Positions 36,797 to 44,892 of a stretch of DNA of 64,000 bases are shown piece after piece. The stretch comes from Xanthomonas translucens pv. cerealis (lineage in GTDB: Bacteria; Pseudomonadota; Gammaproteobacteria; Xanthomonadales; Xanthomonadaceae). Where the stretch lies: the NCBI RefSeq assembly GCF_006838285.1, contig NZ_CP038228.1:2914001-2978000 (forward strand). The letters are read 5' to 3'. The notes beneath the pieces were generated by a model, which made no database searches, was not told the DNA's origin, and saw only the letters and a program-made list of their open reading frames with translations. Position numbers and translations under genes: made by a program. Each line of letters starts with the position of its first letter. Within the stretch, counting starts at the first letter, position 1.

Positions 36797-37897
36797 TCAG
36801 CCCAGCCGCAGCAGCCAGCCGTGGCGGTCGGCCACGCGACCGTACTGGATGTCGGTCAGTTCCTGGCGCAGCGACAGGGTTACCGGGCCAGCCGGCGCGG
36901 TCAGGTCGCCGACCACGAACTCCTTGCCCTTCAACTGGCCGATCGGGGTCACCACCGCGGCGGTGCCACAGGCGAAGATCTCGGCGATCTCGCCCGAGGC
37001 CACGCCCTCGCGCCATTCGTCGATGCTCACCTGGCGCTCGACCACGTGCATGCCGCGATCGCGTGCCAGTTGCAGGATGCTGTCGCGGGTGATGCCCTCG
37101 AGGATGCTGCCGGACAGCGCCGGGGTGACCAGGCTGCCGTCGCGCATCACCAGGAACACGTTCATGCCGCCCAGCTCTTCCAGGTACTTGCCCTCGACCG
37201 GGTCCAGGAACAGCACCTGCGAGCAGCCCTGCGCCTGCGCCTGTTGCTGCGGCAGCAGCGAGGCGGCGTAGTTGCCGCCGCACTTGGCGGCACCGGTGCC
37301 GCCCTTGGCCGCGCGCGCATAGTCGGTGGACAGCCAGATCGCCACCGGCGCCACGCCCTTGGCGAAGTAGGCGCCGGCCGGGCTGGCGATGACGTAGTAA
37401 CCGGCCTTCTGCGCTGCACGCACGCCCAGGAACGGCTCGTTGGCGATCATGAAAGGACGGAAGTACAGGCTGGTCTCCGGCGCCGACGGCACCCACGCGG
37501 CATCGACCGCGATCAGCTGACGCAGCGATTCGACGAACAGTTCCACCGGCAGCTCCGGCAGCGCCAGGCGCTGCGCCGAGCGCTGCAGGCGCTTGCCGTT
37601 GGCCTCCGGGCGGAAGGTCCAGATCGAACCGTCGGCATGGCGGTAGGCCTTGATGCCCTCGAAGATCTCCTGGCCGTAGTGCAGCACCGAGGCCGCCGGA
37701 TCCAGCGCCAGCGGACCGTAGGCGCGGACCTGGGCATCGTGCCAGCCCTGCTCGCGGTCCCATTCGATGGCGACCATGTGATCGGTGAAGGAGTTGCCGA
37801 AGCCCGGCGCGGCGAGGATCTGAGCGCGCTCGTCGGCGCTGCGCGCGGTGGTGGACGGGATCAGGCGGAACTGCGAAGACGGCTCGGTAGCGGACAC
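36797..37897 (-). CDS. ilvE: branched-chain amino acid aminotransferase
   Basis: IlvE transfers amino groups to and from Leu, Ile and Val with PLP. At 366 residues it is the longer class II form. The PLP-Lys lies in [14 protein letters not shown]; the segment [14 protein letters not shown] and the C-terminal [16 protein letters not shown] are family motifs. Single gene, followed after a spacer by the protease pseudogene and preceded by sufT on the same strand. Confidence 0.96.
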   Translation of the reverse strand: MSATEPSSQFRLIPSTTARSADERAQILAAPGFGNSFTDHMVAIEWDREQGWHDAQVRAYGPLALDPAASVLHYGQEIFEGIKAYRHADGSIWTFRPEANGKRLQRSAQRLALPELPVELFVESLRQLIAVDAAWVPSAPETSLYFRPFMIANEPFLGVRAAQKAGYYVIASPAGAYFAKGVAPVAIWLSTDYARAAKGGTGAAKCGGNYAASLLPQQQAQAQGCSQVLFLDPVEGKYLEELGGMNVFLVMRDGSLVTPALSGSILEGITRDSILQLARDRGMHVVERQVSIDEWREGVASGEIAEIFACGTAAVVTPIGQLKGKEFVVGDLTAPAGPVTLSLRQELTDIQYGRVADRHGWLLRLG

Positions 37898-37995
37898 CGG
37901 TTTTCCTGTGGTAGTCGAGGGACGGCCGTGCCGCTACATCATCCGAGCGCAGCGGCGGCGCCTTGTCCCGGCCCCGGGTCGCGCAGTCGCGCGGG

Positions 37996-38547
37996 TCAGA
38001 GCATGCCGGTTTCGAGGCGCGCGGCCTCGGACATCATATGCCGGCCCCACGGCGGATCGAACACCAGTTCGACATCGGCCTCGGCGATGGTCGGGATCAG
38101 CTCCAGCTTGCTGCGCACGTCGTCGACCAGGATCTCGCCCATGCCGCAGCCCGGCGCGGTCAGCGTCATCTTCACCTCGACCATGCGCTGGCCATCCTCG
38201 CGCGGCTGCACGCCGACCTCGTAGACCAGGCCCAGATCGACGATGTTGAACGGGATCTCCGGATCGAAGCAGGTGCGCAGCTGTTGCCAGATCAGCGTCT
38301 CGACCTGCTCGTCGCTGGCGCCTTCCGGCAGGTCCAGGCCCGGCGGCGGTTCCTTGCCGATCGCGTCGCCATCCTTGCCGGCGATGCGGAACAGGTTGCC
38401 CTCCACGAACACCGTATAGCTGCCGCCCAGCGCCTGGGTGATGTAGCCGTAGCTGCCGGCCGGCAGGGTCACCGCATCGCCCTGCGGCACCATCACCGCG
38501 GCGCAATCGCGTTCGAATTGGACAGGTTCGCTGCTGCGTGAGTACAT
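37996..38547 (-). CDS. sufT: Fe-S assembly-associated protein SufT
   Basis: A 183-residue protein with a DUF59/MIP18-type domain in its second half: CFDPEIPFNIVDLGLVYEV, then LTAPGCGMGEIL with the conserved Cys, and VFDPPWGRHMMSEAAR. SufT proteins support Fe-S cluster maturation. The ATG at 38547 gives MYSRSSEPVQFERDC, matching SufT length; longer upstream frames are not supported. Located between ilvE and a divergent membrane-protein gene. Confidence 0.92.
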   Translation of the reverse strand: MYSRSSEPVQFERDCAAVMVPQGDAVTLPAGSYGYITQALGGSYTVFVEGNLFRIAGKDGDAIGKEPPPGLDLPEGASDEQVETLIWQQLRTCFDPEIPFNIVDLGLVYEVGVQPREDGQRMVEVKMTLTAPGCGMGEILVDDVRSKLELIPTIAEADVELVFDPPWGRHMMSEAARLETGML

Positions 38548-38653
38548 GGGGGCGATATGGGGGCAGGCCCCGCCGGTGCAAGTCGCCCAGTTTATCCGAG
38601 TGCGCGGGGAACGCGGTGGAGGGTATCCTGTGCGGATTCTCCGGGAACATCGC

Positions 38654-39073
38654 ATGCCGCCCTCCTCCACGCCGGCCAGGACCTCGCACTGGCTATGGCC
38701 CTTGCTGCTGTGCCTGGGCTGTTTCACCGCCCTGATCGCCTGGATGCTGGTCGCACTCAGCCTGGGCCACCAATCCGGCTGGATGGCGGTGCTGGTGGCG
38801 CTGGAGGTCGCGTGGATGTTGCGCCTGGGCAGGCTGCCGCGCGGCAAGCTGCGCATCGCCGTGGCGGTGCTCGCCACCGCACTGGTGATCGTCGCCGCCA
38901 ACTGGGGCATCGCCGCCGCGCATGTAGGTGCCGGGCTGGGCCTGGATGCGTGGGATTCGTCGCTGAAACTGGGCGCGCGCTACGCGTGGACGCTGACCGT
39001 GCTGGCCAACCGCCCCGGCGACGTGCTGTGGCTGGGCATCGGCCTGATCGTGGCCTATTTCAGCGCGCGCTGA
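38654..39073 (+). CDS. small predicted inner membrane protein
   Basis: A 139-residue protein from MPPSSTPARTSHWL. Hydrophobic segments at about residues 12-35 (LWPLLLCLGCFTALIAWMLVA), 40-55, 65-85 (IAVAVLATALVIVAANWGIAA) and the C-terminus suggest three to four helices. I recognise no named domain. It is divergent from sufT and ends 8 nt before a REP-like inverted pair. Confidence 0.75.
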   Translation: MPPSSTPARTSHWLWPLLLCLGCFTALIAWMLVALSLGHQSGWMAVLVALEVAWMLRLGRLPRGKLRIAVAVLATALVIVAANWGIAAAHVGAGLGLDAWDSSLKLGARYAWTLTVLANRPGDVLWLGIGLIVAYFSAR

Positions 39074-39080
39074 GGTAGTG

Positions 39081-39131
39081 GTCGCGGCTGAAGCCGCCCC
39101 TACAGGGGGATAGGAGCGGCTTCAGCCGCGC
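39081..39131. repeat. inverted pair of GTAG/REP-like elements
   Basis: An inverted copy (39081-39104, GTCGCGGCTGAAGCCGC and on) faces a direct copy (39111-39131, TAGGAGCGGCTTCAGCCGCGC) with 6 nt between. The core GCGGCTTCAGCCGC is the same as at 30166. The pair lies between the convergent membrane-protein gene and pntB and could form one long cruciform or bidirectional terminator. Confidence 0.9.
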
Positions 39132-39163
39132 ACAATCCATGGGCGCCGATCGCCGGCGCCGGT

Positions 39164-40618
39164 TCAATGCCCGCCGTCCAGCGCCTTCAATTCGCTGACC
39201 AGCGCGCCGGCCGCCTCGGCGCCGTCGCCGTACAGCATGCGCGTGTTGCCAGCGTAGAACAGCGCGTTCTCGATCCCGGCAAAGCCGGTGCCCTTGCCGC
39301 GCTTGATCACCACCACGTTCCTGGACTTGACCACATCCAGGATCGGCATGCCGAAGATCGGGCTGGCCGGATCGGTCTTGGCGACAGGATTGACCACGTC
39401 GTTGGCGCCGATCACCAGCGACACGTCGGTGCTGGGGAACTCGGGATTGATGTCGTCCATGTCGGCGATCAGATCGTAGGGCACGCCGGCTTCGGCCAGC
39501 AGCACGTTCATGTGCCCGGGCATGCGCCCGGCCACCGGGTGGATCGCGAACTTGACCTTGACCCCGCGCTCGATCAGCCGCTGCGCCAGCTCCCAAATCT
39601 TGTGCTGCGCCTGCGCCACCGCCATGCCGTAGCCGGGCACGATCACCACGCGTTCGGCGTAGGCCATCATCGCCGCCACGTCGCCGGCCTCGATCGGCTT
39701 CTGCGCGCCGCTGATCTCCTGCGCCTGGCCGCCGCCGCCGAAATTGGAGAACAGCACGCCGTTGATCGGCCGGTTCATCGCCTTGGCCATCAGCCGGGTC
39801 AGCAGGATGCCGGCTGCGCCGACCATCATGCCGGCGATGATCAGCGCCTCGTTGCCCAGCACGTAGCCCTCAAAGGCCACCGCCAGGCCGGTGAAGGCGT
39901 TGTACAGCGAGATCACCACCGGCATGTCGGCGCCACCGATCGGCAGCGTCATCAGCACGCCCAGCGCCAGTGCGACCGCGAAGAAGGCCACGATCGCCAC
40001 CGGGCTGAGCCCGATCGCGGCCCAGGCGCCCAGGCCCAGCATCGCCACGAACACCAGCAGGTTGAAGGCCTGCTGGCCAGGGAAGGTGACGCGCTTGTCC
40101 AGCCGCCCGTCGAGCTTGGCCCAGGCGATGACCGAGCCGGACAGCGAGATCGCGCCGATCGCCGAGCCGACGATGGCCAGCGCCAGCGTGGTCGCGTCGG
40201 GCTGGCGCGCGGCCAGCGCGGCGATCGCGCTTTCGCTCCAGTGCGAGGTGTCGCGGTGCGCCAGGAACGAGAAGCGCAGCAGTTCCACCGCGCCGATCGC
40301 CGCGGCCGAACCGCCGCCCATGCCGTTGTACAGCGCGACCATCTGCGGCATGTCGGTAATGGCGACCTTCTTGGCCGAGATCCAGGCCGCGCCGGTGCCG
40401 ATCGCGATCGCCAGCAGGATCAGCGGCAGGTTGTGCAGGCCGGGCAGCAGGAACGTCGCCGCGGTCGCCAACAGCATGCCGAAGCCGGCCCAATGGATGC
40501 CGCTGCGCGCGGTCTTGGGCGAGGCCATGCGCTGCAGGCCGAGCAGGAACAGGGTGGCGGCCACCAGGTAGCTGGCCTTCACCAGCCAGGACAGTGCCTC
40601 GGCAGTGGTCGGGGTCAC
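39164..40618 (-). CDS. pntB: NAD(P) transhydrogenase beta subunit
   Basis: PntB carries the NADP(H)-binding domain III and part of the membrane domain of proton-translocating transhydrogenase. The 484-residue protein has about eight transmembrane helices, then the soluble domain with VPGYGMAVAQAQHKIWEL and SLVIGANDVVNPVAKTDP. The GTG start overlaps the pntAb stop (GTGA), supporting coupled translation. It is separated from pntAa by an opposite-strand gene module. Confidence 0.96.
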   Translation of the reverse strand: MTPTTAEALSWLVKASYLVAATLFLLGLQRMASPKTARSGIHWAGFGMLLATAATFLLPGLHNLPLILLAIAIGTGAAWISAKKVAITDMPQMVALYNGMGGGSAAAIGAVELLRFSFLAHRDTSHWSESAIAALAARQPDATTLALAIVGSAIGAISLSGSVIAWAKLDGRLDKRVTFPGQQAFNLLVFVAMLGLGAWAAIGLSPVAIVAFFAVALALGVLMTLPIGGADMPVVISLYNAFTGLAVAFEGYVLGNEALIIAGMMVGAAGILLTRLMAKAMNRPINGVLFSNFGGGGQAQEISGAQKPIEAGDVAAMMAYAERVVIVPGYGMAVAQAQHKIWELAQRLIERGVKVKFAIHPVAGRMPGHMNVLLAEAGVPYDLIADMDDINPEFPSTDVSLVIGANDVVNPVAKTDPASPIFGMPILDVVKSRNVVVIKRGKGTGFAGIENALFYAGNTRMLYGDGAEAAGALVSELKALDGGH

Positions 40619-40914
40619 GGCTTGGACTCCGGCTTCTTGCTGGACTTGAACATCTCCAGCATGCGCTCGGTGACCACATAGCCGCCGGCGGCGTTGCCGG
40701 CGCCGAGCAGCACGGCGAGGAAGCCCACCGCCTTCTCCAGCGTGGTGTCGGCGTGGCCGAGCACCACCATCGCCCCGATCAGCACGATGCCGTGGATGAA
40801 GTTGGAACCGGACATCAGCGGGGTATGCAGGATCACCGGCACCCGCGAGATGATCACATGCCCGGCGATGGCCGCCAGCATGAAGATGTACAAGGCCACG
40901 AAACCGTCGTTCAT
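40615..40914 (-). CDS. pntAb: NAD(P) transhydrogenase subunit alpha, part 2
   Basis: The small membrane part of the split alpha subunit (domain II), 99 residues, with three hydrophobic segments (YIFMLAAIAGHVIISRVP, IHGIVLIGAMVVLG, AVGFLAVLLGAGNAAGGYVV). It overlaps pntB by 4 nt. The expected upstream partner pntAa is not adjacent but 1.8 kb away on the same strand, so this pair must use its own promoter in 40915-41132 or depend on transcription through the intervening genes. Confidence 0.93.
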   Translation of the reverse strand: MNDGFVALYIFMLAAIAGHVIISRVPVILHTPLMSGSNFIHGIVLIGAMVVLGHADTTLEKAVGFLAVLLGAGNAAGGYVVTERMLEMFKSSKKPESKP

Positions 40915-41132
40915 TCTCGCTTCTCCCGGGCGCCGCGCCCGACCGTCGCAATCATAACCGGCTGCTGAATCGGCGGGCGATGGCAGCGGGGCGCGTTCTC
41001 GCTTGCCCGGCCCGGGCCGATCGAGCGCACGCCCCGGGCCGGCAACCATCGGTAGACATCGACACGATGGCCGGTCAACCGCGGCGCCGGCAAGACGTTC
41101 TCCACGGTATCCCCGCGCCAGGAAGCTAAGCT

Positions 41133-41714
41133 GTGCTGGTGAGCACGCCCGCCCTCGAACCCGCATCGGCCGACAACGACAGCGACGATGCCATGCGCCA
41201 GCTGCCGGTGTCGCTGGACGCGTTTTTGGCCGAGATCGGTCCACGCGCATTCCGCTTCGCCGAGGCCGGCCTGCGCCAGCGCGAGGATGCGCTGGATGCG
41301 GTGCAGGACGCGATGATCAAGCTGCTCGCCTACCGCGAGCGGCCGGCGCAGGAATGGACCCCGCTGTTCTGGAGCATCCTGCGCCGGCGCATCATCGACC
41401 TGCAGCGCCGCCGCGGCTTCCGCCTGCGCTTCTGGGCGCCGGCCAGCGAGCGCAGCGAGGACAGCCAGCCGGACTGGGCCGACGAAGGCCCGACCCCGGC
41501 GCAGCGCCACGAGCAGCGGCAGACGCATGCGCGGCTGGTCGCGGCATTGCGCGCACTGCCGGCGCGGCAGCGCGAAGCCTTCACCCTGCGCGTGCTCGAG
41601 GAGCTGGACGTGGCCACCACCGCACGCGCGATGGGCTGCTCCGAAGGCTCGGTCAAGACCCATCTGTCGCGCGCCCGCGAGGCGTTGCAGAAACATCTGG
41701 AGGACGTCCGGTGA
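41133..41714 (+). CDS. ECF-type RNA polymerase sigma factor
   Basis: A 193-residue protein with sigma region 2 (REDALDAVQDAMIKLLAYRE, then WTPLFWSILRRRIIDLQRRR) and region 4 (LPARQREAFTLRVLEELDVA, then CSEGSVKTHLSRAREALQKHL). The GTG start has GGAAG at a good distance. The downstream gene overlaps by 4 nt (GTGA) and encodes a small membrane protein, likely its anti-sigma partner. Target promoters are unknown. Confidence 0.9.
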   Translation: MLVSTPALEPASADNDSDDAMRQLPVSLDAFLAEIGPRAFRFAEAGLRQREDALDAVQDAMIKLLAYRERPAQEWTPLFWSILRRRIIDLQRRRGFRLRFWAPASERSEDSQPDWADEGPTPAQRHEQRQTHARLVAALRALPARQREAFTLRVLEELDVATTARAMGCSEGSVKTHLSRAREALQKHLEDVR

Positions 41715-42094
41715 AACCCGACCGCACACATTCGGCCGCATTCGACGCGCAGATGCGCCGCGCGCACCAGGCCTCGCTGCAGGCGCTGCCGGCGCCGACC
41801 CTGGCGCGACTGCGCGCCGCCCGCCGCGGGCACGCTGCGCCGGCCCGGCGCTGGGGCTGGCTGCTGGCCGCGGCACCGGCGCTGCTCGGCGCCGCATTCG
41901 GCATGCACCTGTTGCTGCGCCCGGCACTGCCGGTCGCGGTCCCGGCCAGCGTCGCCGGCACTGCGGCGGCGGCCACGGTCTCGGCGAGCGCCGCCGCGCA
42001 AGGCGACGGCGACGACAGCGCGGCCGGCCTGCTCGAAGAAAACCCCGACCTGTACCTGTGGCTGGGTTCCGATACCTCGCTGGCGATGGAATGA
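41711..42094 (+). CDS. putative anti-sigma membrane protein
   Basis: A 127-residue protein with a charged N-terminal cytoplasmic part (about 45 residues), one transmembrane helix (WLLAAAPALLGAAFGMHLLL) and an Ala-rich periplasmic tail ending NPDLYLWLGSDTSLAME. It resembles DUF3619-type proteins encoded after sigma factors. Overlaps at both ends (GTGA and ATGA) show tight coupling with the sigma factor and the DUF3106 gene. Anti-sigma activity is inferred from position. Confidence 0.75.
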   Translation: MKPDRTHSAAFDAQMRRAHQASLQALPAPTLARLRAARRGHAAPARRWGWLLAAAPALLGAAFGMHLLLRPALPVAVPASVAGTAAAATVSASAAAQGDGDDSAAGLLEENPDLYLWLGSDTSLAME

Positions 42095-42582
42095 ACACGA
42101 TGAAGCGCCTGATCCGCATGTCCCTGGCGCTGGCCCTGCTGGCCGGCGCCCCCCCGTTGCCGACGTTCGCCGCACCGCCAGCGCCACCACCGCCGTCGGA
42201 TGCCGACGCCGATGCGGGTCCGCCGCTGCCGGACTGGGAGCACCTGAGCGCGCAGCAGCGCGAGCTGCTGATCGCGCCGATGCGCCAGCGCTGGAACGAT
42301 GCGCCGCAGCAGCGGCGCAGGATGCTAGAGCATGCGCAGCGCTGGCAGAGCATGACCCCGGAGCAGCGCGAGCGAGCGCGCAAGGGCGCACGCCGCTACG
42401 AAGTCATGAGTCCGCAGCAGCGCGAAGAGGCGCGGGTGCTGTTCGAACGCATGCGGGCGCTGCCGCCGGAACAACGCAAGGCGCTGCGCGACCGCTGGGA
42501 AGCGATGACCCCGCCGCAGCGCGACGCCTGGATCAAGGCCAACGCTGGCCCGGACAGCGGACCTTCGCCCGGCTCGGAGTGA
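42091..42582 (+). CDS. DUF3106 exported protein
   Basis: A 163-residue protein with a signal peptide (MSLALALLAGAPPLPTFA) and repeated DUF3106 motifs of the type WxxLSxQQRELLxPxxxxW: WEHLSAQQRELLIAPMRQRW, MTPEQRERARKGARRYEVMS and LPPEQRKALRDRWEAMTPPQ. Such Gln/Arg-rich helical repeats occur in periplasmic proteins linked to ECF sigma loci. It may be the envelope sensor or chaperone of the module. Confidence 0.85.
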   Translation: MNTMKRLIRMSLALALLAGAPPLPTFAAPPAPPPPSDADADAGPPLPDWEHLSAQQRELLIAPMRQRWNDAPQQRRRMLEHAQRWQSMTPEQRERARKGARRYEVMSPQQREEARVLFERMRALPPEQRKALRDRWEAMTPPQRDAWIKANAGPDSGPSPGSE

Positions 42583-42684
42583 CCGCCCCGTAAGCGTGTT
42601 GAGGCTGCGGCCGAAGATGCTCGAAGGCAGACGGCAGCCGCTTTCTGTGCAGGCTGACAGCCAGGCATGGTGCGTGGATCACGC

Positions 42685-43764
42685 TCAACCGGTCCAGCGC
42701 GTCTTGGCCAGCAGCTCGTCGTCCCAGTCGTAGCCGATCGCGCCGTCCTTCAGGAACAGCGCGACGAAGTTGTAGACGTTGCGCGCATACATCTCGCTGG
42801 CGTGAACCGCGCCCATGCTGGCCAGATCGAGCGGGCCGGCGACGACCACGCCGGCGTGCGCGATGGTCTCGCCGGGGCGGGTCAGTTCGCAGTTGCCGCC
42901 GGTCTCGGCGGCCAGATCCACCACCACGCTGCCCGGCTTCATGCCCTGGACCATCGCCGCGCTAAGGATCTTCGGCGCCGGACGACCGGGCACCGCGGCG
43001 GTGCACACCACCACATCGATGCCTTTCAGGTGCTCGGCCAGGCGCCGCTGCTGCTCGGCGCGCTCCTCCTCGGTCAGCTGCCGGGCATAGCCACCCTCAC
43101 CCGCCGCGCTGACCCCCAGGTCGAGGAACTTGCCGCCCAGCGATTCGATCTGCTCGCGCGTCTCCGGGCGTACGTCGAAACCTTCGACCTGGGCGCCCAG
43201 GCGCTTGGCGGTGGCAATGGCCTGCAGGCCGGCCACGCCAGCGCCGACGATCAGCACCTTGGACGGGCGGATGGTACCGGCGGCGGTGGTCAGCATCGGG
43301 AAGAAACGCGGCGCCAGCTGCGCGGCGATCAGGGTGGCCTTGTAGCCGGCCATGCCGGCCTGCGAGCTGAGCACGTCCATCGCCTGGGCGCGGGTGGTGC
43401 GCGGCAGACGTTCCAGCGGAAAGGCGACCAATTGCCGCGCCTGCATCGCCTCGGCGCGCGCCGCATCGGCCTGCGGCTGCAGGATCCCGACCACGCACGC
43501 GGCGGGCCTGAGCTGATGCAGCGCGGCGACCGGCAGCGGCTGCACGCACAGCACCAGATCGGCCTGCGCCGGGGTCGCGGCATCGGCCAGTTGCGCGCCG
43601 GCCGCGAGATAGGCCGCATCGACGAAGCCGGCAGACACGCCGGCGCCCGGTTCGACATGCACCTGCGCGCCGAGCGCGACCAGCTTCTTCACCGTCTCCG
43701 GCGTCGCCGCCACGCGGCGTTCGCCGTGCGCCGTTTCCTTCACCACCAGCACCTGCACTGCCAT
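42685..43764 (-). CDS. pntAa: NAD(P) transhydrogenase subunit alpha, part 1
   Basis: The NAD(H)-binding domain I of transhydrogenase, about 359 residues from MAVQVLVVKETAHGERRVA. Motifs: SSQAGMAGYKA, KVLIVGAGVAGLQAIATAKRLGA (Rossmann) and VVVDLAAETGGNCE. An ATG four codons earlier is possible, but GGGGAA sits well before the chosen start. It lacks the membrane domain, which is in pntAb. It lies on the same strand as pntAb-pntB but the sigma-factor module separates them. Confidence 0.93.
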   Translation of the reverse strand: MAVQVLVVKETAHGERRVAATPETVKKLVALGAQVHVEPGAGVSAGFVDAAYLAAGAQLADAATPAQADLVLCVQPLPVAALHQLRPAACVVGILQPQADAARAEAMQARQLVAFPLERLPRTTRAQAMDVLSSQAGMAGYKATLIAAQLAPRFFPMLTTAAGTIRPSKVLIVGAGVAGLQAIATAKRLGAQVEGFDVRPETREQIESLGGKFLDLGVSAAGEGGYARQLTEEERAEQQRRLAEHLKGIDVVVCTAAVPGRPAPKILSAAMVQGMKPGSVVVDLAAETGGNCELTRPGETIAHAGVVVAGPLDLASMGAVHASEMYARNVYNFVALFLKDGAIGYDWDDELLAKTRWTG

Positions 43765-44241
43765 GCGATTCCCCATGCGTTGCCCGCCCTAGTCGGCGCC
43801 GATGCTACAGGGTCCGCGCGGCGCTGGCAGCGCCGGCAACCGGCATGCGTGGCCTAGCCCTCGCCGCTTGCAGCCTGGGCGTACAACGCAGCGACATGAT
43901 GGCGGCCGGACAAGCGCCATGTGGATGGCATGGAGGTAAAACGAAGACTGCCAGGCATCACGGACTGGTCCGCACGGCACGCTTGAGCCGGACATCGCGG
44001 GACGACGGGGCATCCCGGCATGGACAGGGTCTAGGAGTTACTACCCCGCACCATCAAGCCGATGTGGAGAACGGAAAATGCCGGGAACGAAGCAGATTCG
44101 CAGATAGAGCCTTTCCTTTTCCCGCAAGCAGGAAAAGGAAAGGCAGCGCTACCGCTTCTTGCCAATACTCAAATAATCAATAGACTCGGCGAGCGACTGA
44201 AAAATCCACACCCCGTTCACAGCATGAATTTCCGTATGTCG
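43765..44241. other. gene-free spacer entering a low-GC island
   Basis: A 477-nt stretch. The first 300 nt are GC-rich with no credible gene. From about 44090 base composition drops. The only clear structure is a perfect 14-bp inverted repeat at 44109-44144, listed separately. Confidence 0.5.
44109..44144. repeat. perfect 14-bp inverted repeat
   Basis: GCCTTTCCTTTTCC (44109-44122) and its exact complement (44131-44144) flank an 8-nt loop. It lies about 100 nt past the stop of the small secreted-protein gene. There is no T-run after it on either strand, so it could be a transcript-end hairpin or a protein-binding site. Confidence 0.85.
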
Positions 44242-44577
44242 TCACGGATTATTTTTGCAAACCCACATACTAGTGACATTGTAATGCCCTTGAAGATCCC
44301 TGCTGTTAACAGTATAGCTCACCAAGCCAACAGACTTGGTGTCGCTGTGGTATATGCGGCATGAACGATATGCATTTCCCCAAAATGCATTGAAAACCTG
44401 TTGGTCCGAGACCGTTTTGTTGTCTTCCCCCGGTCCTAGCATTGCCCCAGTGACTCTAGTGCGACCGACCTCGGCAGCGCTGGCATCAGAAGCCACGAAC
44501 ATCGCACACAGCAGGACTGCAGCGGAAACGGCCGACGCACGGCGCTGCAAATGCGAAAACGAGAAACTGATTTCCAT
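44242..44577 (-). CDS. small secreted protein of unknown function
   Basis: A 111-residue protein with a classical signal peptide (AVSAAVLLCAMFVASDASAA) and a mature part of about 75 residues with two cysteines (RSCRIYH and WVCKNNP) that could form a disulfide. I recognise no domain. A good AAGGAG lies before ATG. Base composition is far lower in GC than neighbours and the flanking DNA is AT-rich, which points to recent horizontal transfer. Stands alone. Confidence 0.7.
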   Translation of the reverse strand: MEISFSFSHLQRRASAVSAAVLLCAMFVASDASAAEVGRTRVTGAMLGPGEDNKTVSDQQVFNAFWGNAYRSCRIYHSDTKSVGLVSYTVNSRDLQGHYNVTSMWVCKNNP

Positions 44578-44892
44578 ATGGACTCCTTGATTATTTTATT
44601 GAAATTACATTTATTTAAATTTGCATGAAGAGCATATTTCATTGCATTATCAAGATACAGCGCAACGCGGGACTTTTCAAAATCCCGTGAAAAATTAACA
44701 CGCCGATTCCGCTCCATCAACCGACATCGCACAGATATAAAATAATCGTATAGACCAGCAATCAAGAAGCTATATGAAAACGGTGCATCAGCGCACACCG
44801 GGATCGTGACGCCCTGCAAGCGGACCGCTCCCGTCATGCGGCCGACGCTGGCATGGCGACAGCCCGCGCCACGCGGCGAAGGTCGATCCGGT
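44578..44892. other. AT-rich spacer upstream of the secreted-protein gene
   Basis: 315 nt of unusually AT-rich DNA (about 35-40 per cent GC by eye) with tracts such as TTATTTAAATTTG. It should contain the promoter of the secreted-protein gene. It returns to host GC at about 44800. A frame overlapping the secreted-protein gene runs through it but looks non-coding. Confidence 0.5.

Noticed and set aside
44436..44837. 133-codon frame overlapping the small secreted-protein gene
   Set aside because: It lacks a credible ribosome site, overlaps the better-supported signal-peptide gene in another frame and has no recognisable features; AT-rich DNA explains part of it.
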